Origin: Geosmithia putterillii | Lineage: Eukaryota; Ascomycota; Sordariomycetes; Hypocreales; Bionectriaceae | Length of the DNA stretch: 64,000 nt | Direction of reading: 5' to 3' | NCBI GenBank assembly: GCA_900188575.1 | Contig: FYEU01000320.1 | Coordinates: 1,323,539 to 1,387,538 of the forward strand | Shown: piece by piece, positions 44,137 through 55,387 of the stretch | Layout: each line of letters opens with the position of its first letter | Numbering within the stretch: position 1 is the first letter of the stretch | The notes under the pieces: generated by a model | The model's database searches: none | What the model was told of the DNA's origin: nothing | What the model saw: only the letters and a program-made list of their open reading frames with translations | Made by a program: the position numbers and the translations under genes

Positions 44137-45057
44137 AAATTAGGTTCACAAATCAATGCATTGCTTTTTACTAAAAGTTAACTGGGGTTCGATTTCCGGA
44201 TGCTGTAATATTGTTAGTACGAAGATTTGTGGTGTAAGTGCGTGTAAGTCATCATCGTGGGGTTGCGCGTAAAGAGGGGGTCACTGAAGGATGGGAATGA
44301 GGGCAACAAGATGGAACTTAGTTCTCTATAGTGGGAGTCCCATATTGCGTGACGTTTATGACTTCTTTGAGAAGAAAGGCTTTCCTTTCCCATTGATGGC
44401 TTCTTTTTGACGTACTTTCTGTATCAATCAGGAAGGTCTAATACTCCTTCTAATCTTATTATTTTAGGCTACAGCAACAATGCACATGTATACCATCTCA
44501 CCCTCTCTTATGGTAACACATCAGCATTCTCGCGGGCACTCGATATAAATGACAGACTAGATGTACTAGACTTGTGATTTTTCCAAGAGCATCCTTAATA
44601 CATGACAGGAGTGCCAATGCGTGAGCTACTAAAAGATAGTAGTCGTAACACAGGGTACTCCGTATGCCTCGTCTATTAGAACACAGATAATGCGACGGCA
44701 TCGCCCGAAGGAAGCCATATTCCGGGCACATTCACATGTCTGCCTGTGCACTTGGGCGGAAATGCATGGCCGATTTCGGGATATGTGACAGCGTAGAAGA
44801 CCTCGAGTAGGATCGCGCCGGAGTGGCCCATCGGCAAAGGGAAAGGGGGGGTAGTGTGACAGGAGGCCAAGTCGGATGTTTCCGACTGATTGATTTGGAC
44901 AACCTCCATGACTAGAGGCGTACAATCTTGTGTATACTGATGTATATATGTAAATCAATTCGTTTCTTGTAAGCACGTCCATTAGGAATATTGAGACGCA
45001 GCTACCAAGCCACCTTCAATCTTAGCACTGTATAACCGCTCACACCCACCCGCAACC
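44137..45057. other. Intergenic region, monooxygenase / cupin
   Basis: These 921 bp hold no supportable gene. 44.1-44.6 kb is AT-rich 3' flank, and the rest is the presumed cupin promoter. A GGGGTTCGATTTCC word at about 44186 looks like a tRNA T-arm but has no matching tRNA body. Confidence 0.55.
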
Positions 45058-45711
45058 ATGGTCCAAGTAACAACACACTACCTCCCGCCCACGGCCCTGA
45101 TGCCCAACTCCCCCCACCCAGTCATGCACTACCGGGGCATCGAGCTGCCCACGCCGGGGGACCCCAAACCCAGCGAGGTCTTCGACCTGTTCGACCAGAA
45201 CGGCTGGCAGGTCCAGTGGATCTACCGGTATGGCCCGACGCAGCGCTCGCACTACCATTCCCGGGCGCACGAGTGCATGGCCGTGCTCTCGGGGACGGCG
45301 ACCATCCGGATCGGCGTGGCCGACACGTCTCTCGACACGGAGGCGAACACCTATGGCGCCGCCCGGGAGGAGGGCGGGATCGAGATCGAGGCCCGCGCGG
45401 GAGATGTCTTTGTGCTCCCCGCGGGGACGGCGCACAAGACGTACAATACGAAGCCGGACGCGGAGTTTGCGCTCATGAGCCCCGGAGATGGACATCACAT
45501 CGCGGCGGAGGATCCTCGGACGGCGCTCGACGGGGTCAAGCTCTCCGGGTTTACCATGATTGGGGCGTATCCGAAGGAGAATAGTTTCTGGGACTCAAAA
45601 AGGGGCGGGGAGGATGTCGGGCAGTATGATAAGGTTTGGGGGGTGGAGAAGCCGAAGATGGATCCGGTTCTCGGGGTGCTTCCTGGGGGGATTCCCGCTG
45701 TATGGAATTGA
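45058..45711 (+). CDS. Cupin-domain protein (YjlB-like)
   Basis: A single exon encodes 217 residues, with ATG context AACCATGG. A single cupin barrel is visible. Motif 1 is HYHSRAHECMAVLSG, with metal ligands His65, His67 and Glu72, followed by TATIRIG. Motif 2 is GDVFVLPAGTAHKTY, with ligand His126. The HxH..E..H set is complete, so a bound metal is likely. The order and spacing recall bacterial YjlB-type cupins, whose reaction is not established. Cupins of this size are often dioxygenases, isomerases or sugar-binding enzymes; I cannot choose. It lies between a flavin monooxygenase and an amino-acid permease, in a run of eight metabolic genes, and may act on an intermediate of the same route. 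Confidence 0.85.
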   Translation: MVQVTTHYLPPTALMPNSPHPVMHYRGIELPTPGDPKPSEVFDLFDQNGWQVQWIYRYGPTQRSHYHSRAHECMAVLSGTATIRIGVADTSLDTEANTYGAAREEGGIEIEARAGDVFVLPAGTAHKTYNTKPDAEFALMSPGDGHHIAAEDPRTALDGVKLSGFTMIGAYPKENSFWDSKRGGEDVGQYDKVWGVEKPKMDPVLGVLPGGIPAVWN

Positions 45712-46154
45712 TGTGAGGTGGCAGAGACTTGAAGAACTGTTCCGTGTGTAGCTTTGGAATAAATTGGACTGAATTCATGGAACGTATTGTTTGAACATGG
45801 CAGTTCAGCAGCTCACATACGTGCATGTACTTGGTGAATATGCCGTGAAGTCATATCGGCCACTGGCACTTGTGAACGGGGCTCACCCAATGAATTGTCC
45901 ACTACGTGGGCTCACCTATTCATACATGTACCTATAATACATAGACGCGACGTCTACTATAGATAGGGGTCAAGAGAGTAGAATAACAATAACAGGAACT
46001 ATCTGGACTTCTTCCGCTTGCGCTGAGCTAACTCTTATACATGTATGTACTTTCCCAACGTCATCGGGGTACTATAGACATATCCACTCCTACCAGATAC
46101 CAAGAAACAGACTATATGAAAACACCAATTCCAACTCAATGTTGCCATGGGTCT
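45712..46154. other. Convergent 3' region, cupin / permease
   Basis: These 443 bp lie between two tail-to-tail genes. They are AT-rich, with several ACATGTA words. I see no gene. Confidence 0.6.
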
Positions 46155-47700
46155 CTAGAAGAGGCTGTTGTCGGCACATGTAAACGGCCCGCGGACAGTA
46201 TCACTGTTCTGGAAGACATCAATGAGAGACGAGACAGCCGCCCACATGCCACACACGTTGAGGAAAGCACCCAGCAGGACGAGAAAGCCATTGCCGATAG
46301 ACTTTGCAGTCATAGTGCGACTGCTCCATAGGTTCCCCCAGTTGAGGTTGAGCCACATGATGCCGGGGATTCCATACGAGGCCCAGGACACCAGGAGTGC
46401 ACTCGAGATGGCAATGATGTTGCTGAAGACGGGGATGGCGTTGGACAGGGCGAAGACAACGACCCAGAAGAAGGTGCCGAGGCTGATCCAAATGGTCCAG
46501 GTCTTGACGCTGTTGCGCGTAATCTGCTCGGGGATACGCAGAAGATCGCGCATGACGGAGACGTACATGAGCTTAATGCCGGCGTGACCGTACAGTAGGC
46601 CCGTGTTGAACAGCGTGACGAGGATGATGCCGTACGCCGCCTTGGCAGGGATGAGAGGAGCGGAACCCAGAGCCGGCGAGGTGACATACTGGCCGGCCAG
46701 CGCGTAGATGGCAACCCCGCAGATGAGGTACATGGGAATAGCGAAGGCCTGCAGGTAAAACAGAGAGGGGACAAAGTCCCTAGAGGGGTTCTCCATCTCG
46801 CTGATGACTGTCAGGAAGGCCTGGCGCCCGCCGTAGGAGTAGAAAACACTCAGGATGGCGGTGAAGGCCGTCTGGAAGTCCGGGTTGCCCACCAGCTTGA
46901 CCTCCCTGACCCAGTCTGCGGGTGCGGCCTGCGGACGCTCGATTCCCAGGGAGATGATGACGATGAAGACGGGGACAATGATGGCGAGGGTGGCAGGCCC
47001 TACCAAAGTTAGTACCTATGAGTTAGAACAATGCACAATCATGTTTCTTCTTCCACAGGAGAGAGGTGTACATACCAGAGAAATGGGCGACAAAGTTCAT
47101 GGACCGCGGAATACACAGCACCCAGCAGATGACGGCCCCGATGCCCACAAAGCCCACGGTGCACATGGTGTGCCCGCTCAGCGTGTTGAAGGCCACACTC
47201 ATGGTCAGGATGGCCGACGCGCCCGCCGACATGAACAGGATGATGAGGCCGACCATGCCGACGGCGGCGAGGGGCTTGCCGCCGAGGACGCGCATGGCGT
47301 CGACAAAGTTGACAATGTGCGGGTACTTGCGCCAGTAAAGCAGGTAGATGTAGGCCGTGTAGGTGGCCAGCAGGCCGACGCCGATGATGGCGATGATGCC
47401 CGGGATGATGCCCAGGGTGTGCAGGACGGAGGGGAGGCTCAGCACGCCCAGGCCGACCTCGGTGTGGATCAGGACCATGGTAGTCTTCCAACGGCCGAGG
47501 ACGCGGTACTCCTTTCCACCTGCTGCGGCGGCCGTGTCGAAGATGTTCTGACCCTCTGTGTTGTGTCCATTGGATACATCGGTGGGGACAGCTCCCTCGA
47601 GGTCTGCCGAGTAGCCTACCTTGACGCTCGCGACTGAGTTGGCAGACTGTTGGCGCGCCATCTTCTTGTCATCTGTTCCCGTGAACTGGGCGGACGACAT
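46155..47700 (-). CDS. Amino-acid permease, AAAP family (neutral amino acid type)
   Basis: Exons are 47700-47076 and 46999-46155 (489 residues). The start is the first ATG in frame (MSSAQFTGTDDKK); the frame upstream has only non-ATG starts. The family is Aa_trans, proton-coupled plasma-membrane carriers such as Neurospora MTR. A hydrophilic N-tail of about 65 residues is followed by about 11 hydrophobic segments. HTEVGLGVLSLPSVLHTLG after the first Arg-Trp is the typical first helix of the family. Further helices include GLIILFMSAGASAIL, ILSVFYSYGGRQAFLTVISEM and PIFSN-like IPVFSNIIAISSALL. The intron has a GTATGT donor and a perfect TACTAAC branch site just before a GGTAG acceptor; a nearer CATAG would break the frame. 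It starts head-to-head with the D-2-hydroxyacid dehydrogenase. The substrate is unproven. Confidence 0.9.
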
Positions 47701-48426
47701 TGTTGCGGTAGCGTGTTTCAATGTATAATATATAGGAAATATGTATGTGTGCAAGGAATTAGATTCTTGTCAATTGGGGTGTCTGGGCTGAAAGAGAGGA
47801 GCAAGCAGGATGCGGATGTGTTTAGATATTGGCGGCGATCGCACAGTCGAGTCGCCTTGCATGTAAGACAGCCTTGTCCTTGGCGTCATTGTACTCGAGA
47901 TAACAGGCTTACATGTACGATTACCCCCTAAACAGCACAACAATTGAATGTACTCGTAGAGTGGTAGTATCTCTTTCGTTTATCGATTTCCTGGCCTTGG
48001 CGTATTGTGATAAGTGTCTGGTGAGGTTCGGCTCCACCCGAGGCCAGAGATATCAGCTGCCCTGGTCACTTACACGCTAGCCCCGAGGAGCCGGGGGGAT
48101 TCACACCCCATGAAGGGAAATGCATGCGGGTCATACCGATGTCCCCCGCGGCCTTGGTATCGCCCATTGGAAATGCGGGGGTTCCCATTCAATGCGCACG
48201 TATCTGTGTCCACACTTTTGTAGGACGTAGATACGGGAACGGCGCATGTCCGTGACTTGTCCGGAGCTGACTGGAGGTACATATGAATGTGTGAATGGAC
48301 CCCGGCTCAGTCCATGTACCAAGTTATCTCCGTCTATATATTGATTTCAGTACCGCGTGCTTGTACACTCACCCCCCTGACCAGCCACGAGAACCAAAGG
48401 AGATACATACGATCTGAGTCTCAACC
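47701..48426. promoter_or_regulatory. Bidirectional promoter, permease / D-2-hydroxyacid dehydrogenase
   Basis: This is a 726-bp spacer between divergent starts. It holds a GTGATAAGTG GATA-type site (about 48008-48017), which is the class of site bound by nitrogen-control GATA factors in fungi, and an imperfect GC-rich inverted repeat CCCCGAGGAGCCGGGG (about 48080-48095). Function is inferred. Confidence 0.45.
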
Positions 48427-49656
48427 ATGTCTTCCACTAAGCCCAAAGTGCTCTCTATTACCTACCCGTCCTGGGCAGGTAAGGAGTACCTCGAAACGTT
48501 CGAGTCCAAATTCGATGTTCATGTGAGTTTGCCAAGACAGCAAAGATACTTGACTTACACGGGTAATACTGACTGCATCATCTCACGAAGACCCTCATCC
48601 CCGGAGATCGCAAGGAAACTGTGGAGAGGCTGGCCGCCAAGGTAGCTGCTGACGGGCCCTACGATGCTGCCGTCATCTTGATGGGCATTCTCCCATATGA
48701 GCCATTTGACGGGGAGCTCCTCGGCCCTCTCCTGCCGCAATGCAAGATCATCGGGTCCGCCAGTGCCGGCTACAATGAGTTTGACGTGGACTGGATGACC
48801 CGCAGCGGCATCACGTTCTGCAACAGCCGCAATGCCGTTAACGAGGCCACCGCCGACATGGCCATCCTCATGATGCTCGGTATCCTGCGAAACATCCAGG
48901 GTCTTCAGAAGAGTGTCAAAGAGGGAAACTGGAGGTCTGGGATCCCAGGCCCCCTGTGCCCGACGAGGGACCCTACAGGGATGACTCTCGGTCTCGTGGG
49001 CTTCGGAGCTATTGGCCAGGTGCGTTCTAACATGCTGGTTTTTTACCAAGTCTGGATTCTTATGACTGACTGTGACTCTGCAGCATGTCGCACGGAAGGC
49101 AAAGGCCTTCAACATGGACATCATCTACTACTCACGGACGCAGGCTCCTGCCGAGAAGGAGGCCGTGTCCGGGGCCAAGTACTGCTCTACCCTGGACGAG
49201 GTCCTCGCTCAGGCCGACGTCGTCTCCATGCATTGTCCGCTCAACGAGGAGACGGAAGGCATGATTTCGCACGAACAGTTTGCCAAGATGAAGGACGGTG
49301 TGTTTATTGTCAACACTTGTCGGGGTCCTGTTATCGACGAAGACGCCTTCATTACTGCGCTTGAGAGCGGGAAGGTTTCTCGTGCGGGTCTTGATGTACA
49401 CCACAATGAGCCTAACATCAAGTGAGTTTGCTTCCCTGTATGCTTCGCGGCAGAGAGAACGCGATGATTAACAAGGATTTTGCAAAGGCCTTACTGGATC
49501 GACAACGACCGTGTCATCATTCAGCCGCATATGGGTGGACTGACGGATGTCGCGTGGAAGAGGGCCTACCAGGAGGCGCTGGAGAACATCAGGTCCTTTT
49601 TTGAAACTGGCCAGGCCATCTCTCCAGTGAACGCGGAGGCGATTGCCAAGAAATGA
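48427..49656 (+). CDS. D-2-hydroxyacid dehydrogenase (NAD(P)-dependent)
   Basis: Exons are 48427-48522, 48591-49019, 49084-49421 and 49488-49656 (343 residues). The enzyme interconverts a 2-oxoacid and a D-2-hydroxyacid. The dinucleotide fold is GLVGFGAIGQ (167-175) after the TADMAILMMLGILR helix. The catalytic triad of the family is complete: Arg255 in NTCRGPVIDE, Glu284 in HHNEPNI and His302 in QPHMGG. The residue after the second beta strand of the fold is Ser (YYSR), which often goes with NADPH preference, as in glyoxylate/hydroxypyruvate reductases; this is a weak hint. No SKL or mitochondrial signal is obvious, so a cytosolic place is likely. It shares a divergent promoter with the amino-acid permease, which suggests its substrate derives from an imported amino acid. 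Confidence 0.92.
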
Positions 49657-50073
49657 GAGAATCGCAGTGGTAATGATAGACGGTATGGCGATTAGCAGGA
49701 TACGCGGGGTGAGAAGCGCGTTATAGAGACAGACATAGTCAGAAATGTGATGATGAAAAGCTGGAAGTTCTGTCCCAGCTTCTGTTTCCCATCGTGGAGG
49801 TGCTTTCACGTCTGCATGCACAGTGAATGTCATGTATTCCACAGCTGGCAACGAAGATATGATGAATGGGTTTAGTTGAAGCTGAGCTCTTCACGCCAAG
49901 TTCCCCTGAATTGTACGTGTAGAGAGTCCGGATTACTTCGATGAAAATTCTTGACCCGCAATGCAGCGTGGATCTCTTGGTGTAAGTCGAATACATGCAC
50001 GCACAAGGTGGAATTGCGAGTACCAGCGTGCCGTAAAATTCAGAGGCATCCATATTAACATCTTGACCCAGTC
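49657..50073. other. Convergent 3' region, dehydrogenase / aldolase
   Basis: These 417 bp lie between tail-to-tail genes. No gene or clear repeat is seen. Confidence 0.6.
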
Positions 50074-51067
50074 CTATTCCAAGACCTTGCCGTCTGACAA
50101 CTCGACAGTCAAGTCATACTCGGGCTGAAACTGCATATACGCACAGCCAGGAGTAGACGTGCACTTGCAAGTATACTCGCACTCCTCCTTGCCAACCAAC
50201 TTCTTGGGAATACCATTTGCAGCAGCCGACTCGACGAGAATCTGGTTGGCGCAAGCACGTTCCAGGGCGATGAAGTAGGCCGCTGCCTCGTCCACGGTCG
50301 AACCACACGTAAGAAGTCTGCAAACACAATCAGTAAAGCACAGCCCAGCTTGCATAAATACAGCAATGGACTAGACATACCCGTGATTCTGCAGAATGAG
50401 GTTCAGGGCCGTGTCTCCCAGAGCCGCAGCCAACCGAAGACCCTCCTCCTCAGCGAGGACGATACCCCCAAAACCCTCATATACAGCAAGGTTCTTGTAG
50501 AACATGCATGAGTCTGAGCATATACAATTAGTGCATACTCCATTGTATAAAGGCATGCCCGCACTTACCCTGGTTGAGCATCTCGATGCCCTTTCCAAAG
50601 GCCGACCACGCCCTCCCCGCCGGTGAGTGCAGATGGCACGCAGCATGAATATCCGGCCGGGCACGATGGATGGACGAGTGGATGATGAATCCCGCGGCAT
50701 TGACCTTGTGCGGGGTGGGCAGGACGGGACGCCCGCTGTGGTCCACGAGGACCAGATCGCTGGCCTTCATGAGAGAGAAGTGCTTGGCGTACGGGTTGAT
50801 CCAGAACCAGTCCGGGTTGACGGGGTCGCGCATGCTGATGTGCCCGGACGCGCCGTCGGCCCAGCCCAGCCGCGCAAAGGTGCGGAAGGCGACGGCCATG
50901 TGCTGCTTTGCCCACTCGCGCTCGGCCTCGGGCGAGGCGAACGTCGGGATGACGTGCAGACCTTCTGTCTTACGGACGTTCCAGTTCAGGACGCCGTCGT
51001 CCGCGGACCGGAGCTGCTGCTGGGCCGGGGCCGCCGCCGTCTCTGTTGCAGTAGTTGTGGTGGACAT
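50074..51067 (-). CDS. Class II aldolase/adducin-domain protein
   Basis: Exons (minus) are 51067-50569, 50513-50381 and 50317-50074 (291 residues). The fold covers about 45-260: a substrate-loop GHISMRDP (75-82), FWINPYAKHFSLMKASDLV and HLH at 145-147, which with a third His (LQNHG) would bind the catalytic Zn2+. Bacterial relatives split phosphorylated sugars (fuculose and ribulose phosphates). Fungal proteins with this domain are mostly uncharacterised and may act on non-phosphorylated hydroxyacids or as decarboxylases or epimerases. The C-terminus has a Cys-rich stretch (CEYTCKCTSTPGC) that is unusual for the family and might bind metal or be structural. The start is head-to-head with the class III aminotransferase, 643 bp away. 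Confidence 0.88.
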
Positions 51068-51710
51068 TTTTTTATGTCAATGCGTATTGAATCTTATAGA
51101 TGGATGCAAGACGTGTTACGGCCGTATGGCTCCAATACTTTCTGGGGATAGCACAACTCGGATAATACATTGATATATACTAAACATGATGACGCCCTGT
51201 ATGTGCCTTTGTAATTCATGAGCCGTGTGGCGCGCGGGGAAGGAAAGCCGGTGTCAGTGTCAAGTTCAACTGGCCCGTCGCCCGCATCGGATGTAGCCGT
51301 GCGATTTCAAGGATTGTTGCCGTATCAGGAAGTCATTATCAGTTGGGCCCGATAGGAGGGTCGGATGGACCCGAAGGCTGGTCGAGTCGTGACTGATTGT
51401 TGGCCCGCCGCTTTCGGGCAGAGGCCGGCGGGGTAGGAGATTGAGAGTCCGGTCACAATCCGGTCGCACTCCGGTTTTGCATGTGCAACCATCAGACATC
51501 GGAGGTGTGACTGTGACTACGGAGTACACACATGGTTATACATGCAGACACATGCAATTGTGAAGCATCACGTATATGTATTAGTGCCCAGACAACGGCC
51601 TGATATCGACCCCTCCATTTTGACGCGAGAAGACTACCCTACTATCTACGAGCGCACTCCAATCGCGTAATCGCAGGCTGGTATCAATTCCATCAATTGG
51701 GGTATTGACA
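51068..51710. promoter_or_regulatory. Bidirectional promoter, aldolase / aminotransferase
   Basis: This is a 643-bp spacer of divergent genes. It holds a GC-rich segment with repeated CCGGTC/TCCGG words (about 51440-51475) and the 10-mer GACCCGAAGG (51368-51377), which is also present in the oxidase/monooxygenase promoter. Chance matching of one 10-mer between two such regions is quite likely. Confidence 0.4.
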
Positions 51711-53118
51711 ATGGCGTCCCAGCAGAGTGCTATTTTCCATCGCTCCTTCAACAAGGAGTACAAGGGCGCCCAGGGCGGCAGGGGCGTATACCTCTTCCAC
51801 CCGGATGGTTCCAAGACGCTCGATGGCAGCAGCGGAGCAGCCGTTTCATGTCTCGGCCATGGCCACGAGGCTGTGATTGAGGCGATCATCAAACAGACGC
51901 GGCAGCTGGCCTTTGCACACACCTCCTTCTTCACCAATGACCCGGCCGAGGAACTCGCGCGGTTCCTCGAGGAGCAGAGTGACGGGGCATTCAGCAAGGT
52001 CATGTTCCTGAGTTCGGGTATGTCTATCCAAGAATTTACTTTTCAATTACATGTACTTACATGTAAATACCCCCGTGAGCATGACTAAAAGTGTTTGATA
52101 TGCAGGATCGGAAGCCGTCGAGTCAGCCATAAAGCTCGCTCGACAGTACCACCTTGTCCGCGGGGAGCCCCAGCGCGTCAACTACATCTGCCGCAAGTAC
52201 GCCTACCACGGCAACACGCTCGGCGCACTCTCCGCGGGCTTCAACGCCCCTCGCCGCGAGCCCTTTGCGCCGCTCCTGTCGTCGTCCTTCCACCACGTCT
52301 CACCATGCGCCTTTCCCCGATTCGCCGACGAGGGCGAGAGCGAGGATGCGTACGTGGCCCGCCTGCTGTCCGAGTACGAGGACACGATCCGCACGCTGGA
52401 CCCGTCCACTGTGGCCGCCATCATCGTCGAGACGGTAGGTGGTGCCACGCTGGGTGCCCCCGTCGCTGCAAGGGGCTACCTGGCTGGGCTGCGAGGTCTG
52501 GCCGACAAGCATGGAATCATTCTTATTTATGATGAGGTCATGTGCGGCATGGGCCGGACGGGGACGCTGCACGCGTGGCAGTCGACCGGAAATGTCGCTC
52601 CGGATCTGCAGACCGTCGGCAAGGGACTTGGTGCGGGCTACCAGCCCATCTCGGCGGTGCTTGCCAGCAAGAAGGTGCACCATGCCCTGGAGGCAGCGCA
52701 CGACACGCATCCATTTGTCAATGGACACACGTACCAGGGGCATGCTGTGGGGTGTGCGGCTGCCTTGGCCGTGCAGCAGACCATTGTCAATGAGAAGCTG
52801 CTGGACAATGTCAAGGAGATGGGCGACTTCCTGGTCGAGCAGATTCGCTCACGTATCCCTTCGGAATTGATCAGGGATATCCGCGGACTCGGCCTGTTCA
52901 GGGGCATCGAGTTTGCTACCGACAAGGACGCCATGATCGCCACCAAGGTTGCTGCTACCTGTCTGAAGAAGGGTGCTGCCGTCTACCTGTGCTCGTCGGC
53001 CGTCGACGCAATATTGCTGGCCCCGCCGTTCATCATCAGCAAGGACGAGGTCAGTGAGCTGGTGCGCATCTTGGCCGAATCTATAAGCCAAGTTGTAGAG
53101 GAGAAGACGCAGGCCTAG
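51711..53118 (+). CDS. Class III (omega/4-aminobutyrate-type) aminotransferase
   Basis: Exons are 51711-52017 and 52106-53118 (439 residues). It is a PLP enzyme that moves an amino group, often from an omega- or special amino acid, to pyruvate or 2-oxoglutarate. The first in-frame ATG gives MASQQSAIFHRSF. Conserved features are the FLSSGSEAVESAIKLAR cofactor-phosphate loop (the intron splits its Gly codon), YHGNTLGALS, IIVETVGGATLG, the PLP-binding YDEV with Asp245, and the Schiff-base Lys275 in VGKGLGAGYQP. FVNGHTYQGHAVGCAAALA and the C-terminal small domain are intact. The GHTYQGHAxGCAAALA pattern resembles bacterial-type pyruvate-dependent enzymes more than mitochondrial GABA transaminase, and no targeting signal is seen. 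It is probably the deaminating step of the neighbouring gene group; the donor is unknown. Confidence 0.92.
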
Positions 53119-53233
53119 CAGCTACACGCGCATGTGTACATGTAGCAACTGCACTGTGAATAGGCATGGTTTATCAAGATTCATGAGTTCTTACATGGTT
53201 CGAGTCAGTGTAGTATATTCAATGATTGACGAA

Positions 53234-53971
53234 TTACTCCCGGTCGGGAAGGACCGCCGACACCGTGTCCTCCATAGTGGCGAGACCATGCGCCCTCTTG
53301 GCAATGACGGCCGCGGTGGCGGGGCGGCTGACCATGTTCTCATGCCACTTCCAATGCTCGGCGAACTTGTCGAGCTCGCCGTCCCCGTCGGGGAACAGCC
53401 TGTCCTGGCTCAGCAGGTTCCAGGGGACAAAGGCCAAGTCAGCGTAGGTGCACTTGTCACCGACGAGCCAGACGGGGGCGTCCGGGCCCAGGCCCAGAGT
53501 CTTCCTCTTCTCGCTCAGGTACGTGTCGATGACGCCCATGATGCGCTTCGTCTCCTCGCCGTACCGCTCAATGGCGCTGGTGAGGTTCTTGTCCTTGTGG
53601 AAGTGGGTGAACCACATCTTCTGGCCGAAGGCGGGGCCCTGGCCGCTCATCTGGAGCATGAGCCAGCTGTTGACGGCGTACTTGTCCTGCAGGTTGTCGC
53701 TCGTGTAGCTCAGCTTGTTGTCCTTGTCGTACAGGTCAATGATGTACTGGATGATGGCGCCGGACTCGAACAGGGTGACGTTGGTGTTGGCGTCGACCAT
53801 GGCGGGGAAGCGGCCGTTGGGGTTGAGGTCCGTGTACGGCTTCTTCTTGATGTCGCCGTACGGGATCCACACGAACTCGTAGGGGACGCCCAGCTCCTCG
53901 AGGACAATGGCGACCTTCCACGGGTTGGGTCCCGCACCGGGCGGGCCGTTCCAGATCTTGAGGGGCTGCAT
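53234..53971 (-). CDS. Glutathione S-transferase, Ure2/YfcG-like
   Basis: A single exon encodes 245 residues. The first in-frame ATG (53971) gives MQPLKIWNGPPGAGPNPWKV, typical of fungal Ure2p-like/GTE-type enzymes that begin with a PxGPNPxK loop. The thioredoxin-like domain (1-90) contains NPNGRFPAMVD, with the cis-Pro, and the glutathione gamma-Glu site FESGAIIQYI. The helical C-domain contains VGDKCTYADLAFVPW, the N-capping motif region of GSTs, where Ser/Thr-x-x-Asp is normal. It conjugates or removes glutathione from electrophiles in the cytosol. It converges on the aminotransferase with only 115 bp between stop codons. It may belong to the metabolic run (handling a reactive intermediate) or be an unrelated neighbour. 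Confidence 0.92.
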   Translation of the reverse strand: MQPLKIWNGPPGAGPNPWKVAIVLEELGVPYEFVWIPYGDIKKKPYTDLNPNGRFPAMVDANTNVTLFESGAIIQYIIDLYDKDNKLSYTSDNLQDKYAVNSWLMLQMSGQGPAFGQKMWFTHFHKDKNLTSAIERYGEETKRIMGVIDTYLSEKRKTLGLGPDAPVWLVGDKCTYADLAFVPWNLLSQDRLFPDGDGELDKFAEHWKWHENMVSRPATAAVIAKRAHGLATMEDTVSAVLPDRE

Positions 53972-55387
53972 GTTGACAAGAGATGAATGGAGTAGCGGAG
54001 AAGTTGTTTGAAAGTGAGGGGAGAGTGTGTGAGAGTTCAATTGACTTGTAGGTACCGAGTAGTAGTCTGTGCCTGTCAGTCTCCTTCCCCACGATGGCTC
54101 AGCATCGTCCTTTTAAACGAAAAGAATTCGCGTTTCGACTCGGGAATAAAGCTGGAGCCATGTCAGCAAAGATGGATCCAGGCCAGAATGCTAGCGGATT
54201 TAAATGCGGCATATCGCCGATAGAACGCGAGAACCTCGTGCATGCATCATTGTCCGGAGCGGAGCCCCACGAGATACCAAGCAAAACGGCCCAGATAGAG
54301 GGGCACGAGGGGACCTGGATGGCGGAGATTTAAAAATAAGCGTGCTCCGTTTTAATGCCGGCTATCGATGCGTGCGGAGTTCGTTCGTTCGTCCTCAACT
54401 CGTTCCTGTGGCTGCACCAAGTGAGATCGTGGCGGTGGACACCAGCCACAACCCACACCCCACCCCACCACCTCCTGGGTCATTAGGCGCTGGACAACCA
54501 AACCGACATTTGTCCAACATCAGCAACATCGCCTCTGTCCAACTGAACCGGGCTTCACGACAGGACGGGCAACCAAGATGTACTGCCTGCTATCCCAGAG
54601 GAGCCATTCACTTGGCCTCCCTGACACCCGGGCAGGCCACCATGTCGCCAACACATGACAAAGCCTTGGAGATGGCATTGGATAAGAACAATGTCGAGAC
54701 CCCCAAGATCCAAGATCCCAGGTGAGCATCTCGGTTCCCACGCCAAACCATGGTGTCGGGAGAGAAAGCCCATGGGTTCCTGAGAGACGGAATGATACCA
54801 AATGGCAGAAATGCCTTGTTTGCCCCCTCCTCAGGCCAAGGATGAGGACTGCCCGCTCTGCTGCCTGCCAGGCTGCCTGCCTACGAAGCGTCCAGCCGGC
54901 GCATCAAACGGGCGATTCTGGATTAGGTAATGCACCTGCCGGAATATCTTCGGGTAAGTTGAGACAGGAATGTGCTCGCGACCAACACAGCCAGCAGGCA
55001 AACTTTTTTTTTTTTTTTTGCTTGGTGCCAAGTGCCAGTGCTTACGAGCCTTTTTAGCAGTGTAGCAGAGCAAAGCAGAAGGCGCAGTGCTCTAGCCGGC
55101 ACGTCACTCCCCGAAAGGGCGAAACAACAACAACAAATAGCGCCGCTTCACACCAGCAGCCTCCCCCCAAAGCAGCCGAAGCCTGCTAAATTCCTCCCAC
55201 TCCACCCGACGCCGACGCCAACATCGCTCCATCAACAACATCACCCACCTACCCACGTCCCCTCGGTTTTATCGTCGCACGCATCCCTAGTCGCCCTTTC
55301 GATTCCGTGACCTCTTGGCCCCGGATCCGCACACCGCTCCAACTTTTTTTCTCTACACTTTTTTCTCCGCCTCAACCATCATTCACC
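53972..55387. other. Intergenic region, GST / H2A.Z
   Basis: These 1.4 kb hold no supportable gene. A T15-16 run (about 55004-55019) and a CT/CA-rich leader (55.1-55.39 kb) precede the histone gene. Confidence 0.6.

Noticed and set aside
44180..44205. GGGGTTCGATTTCC resembling a tRNA T-arm
   Set aside because: The upstream sequence has no D-arm, anticodon arm or matching acceptor stem.
41650..51377. GACCCGAAGG as a proven cluster-specific regulatory site
   Set aside because: It has only two exact copies, and for spacers of this size a shared 10-mer is expected about once by chance. Kept only as a weak lead in the promoter finding.
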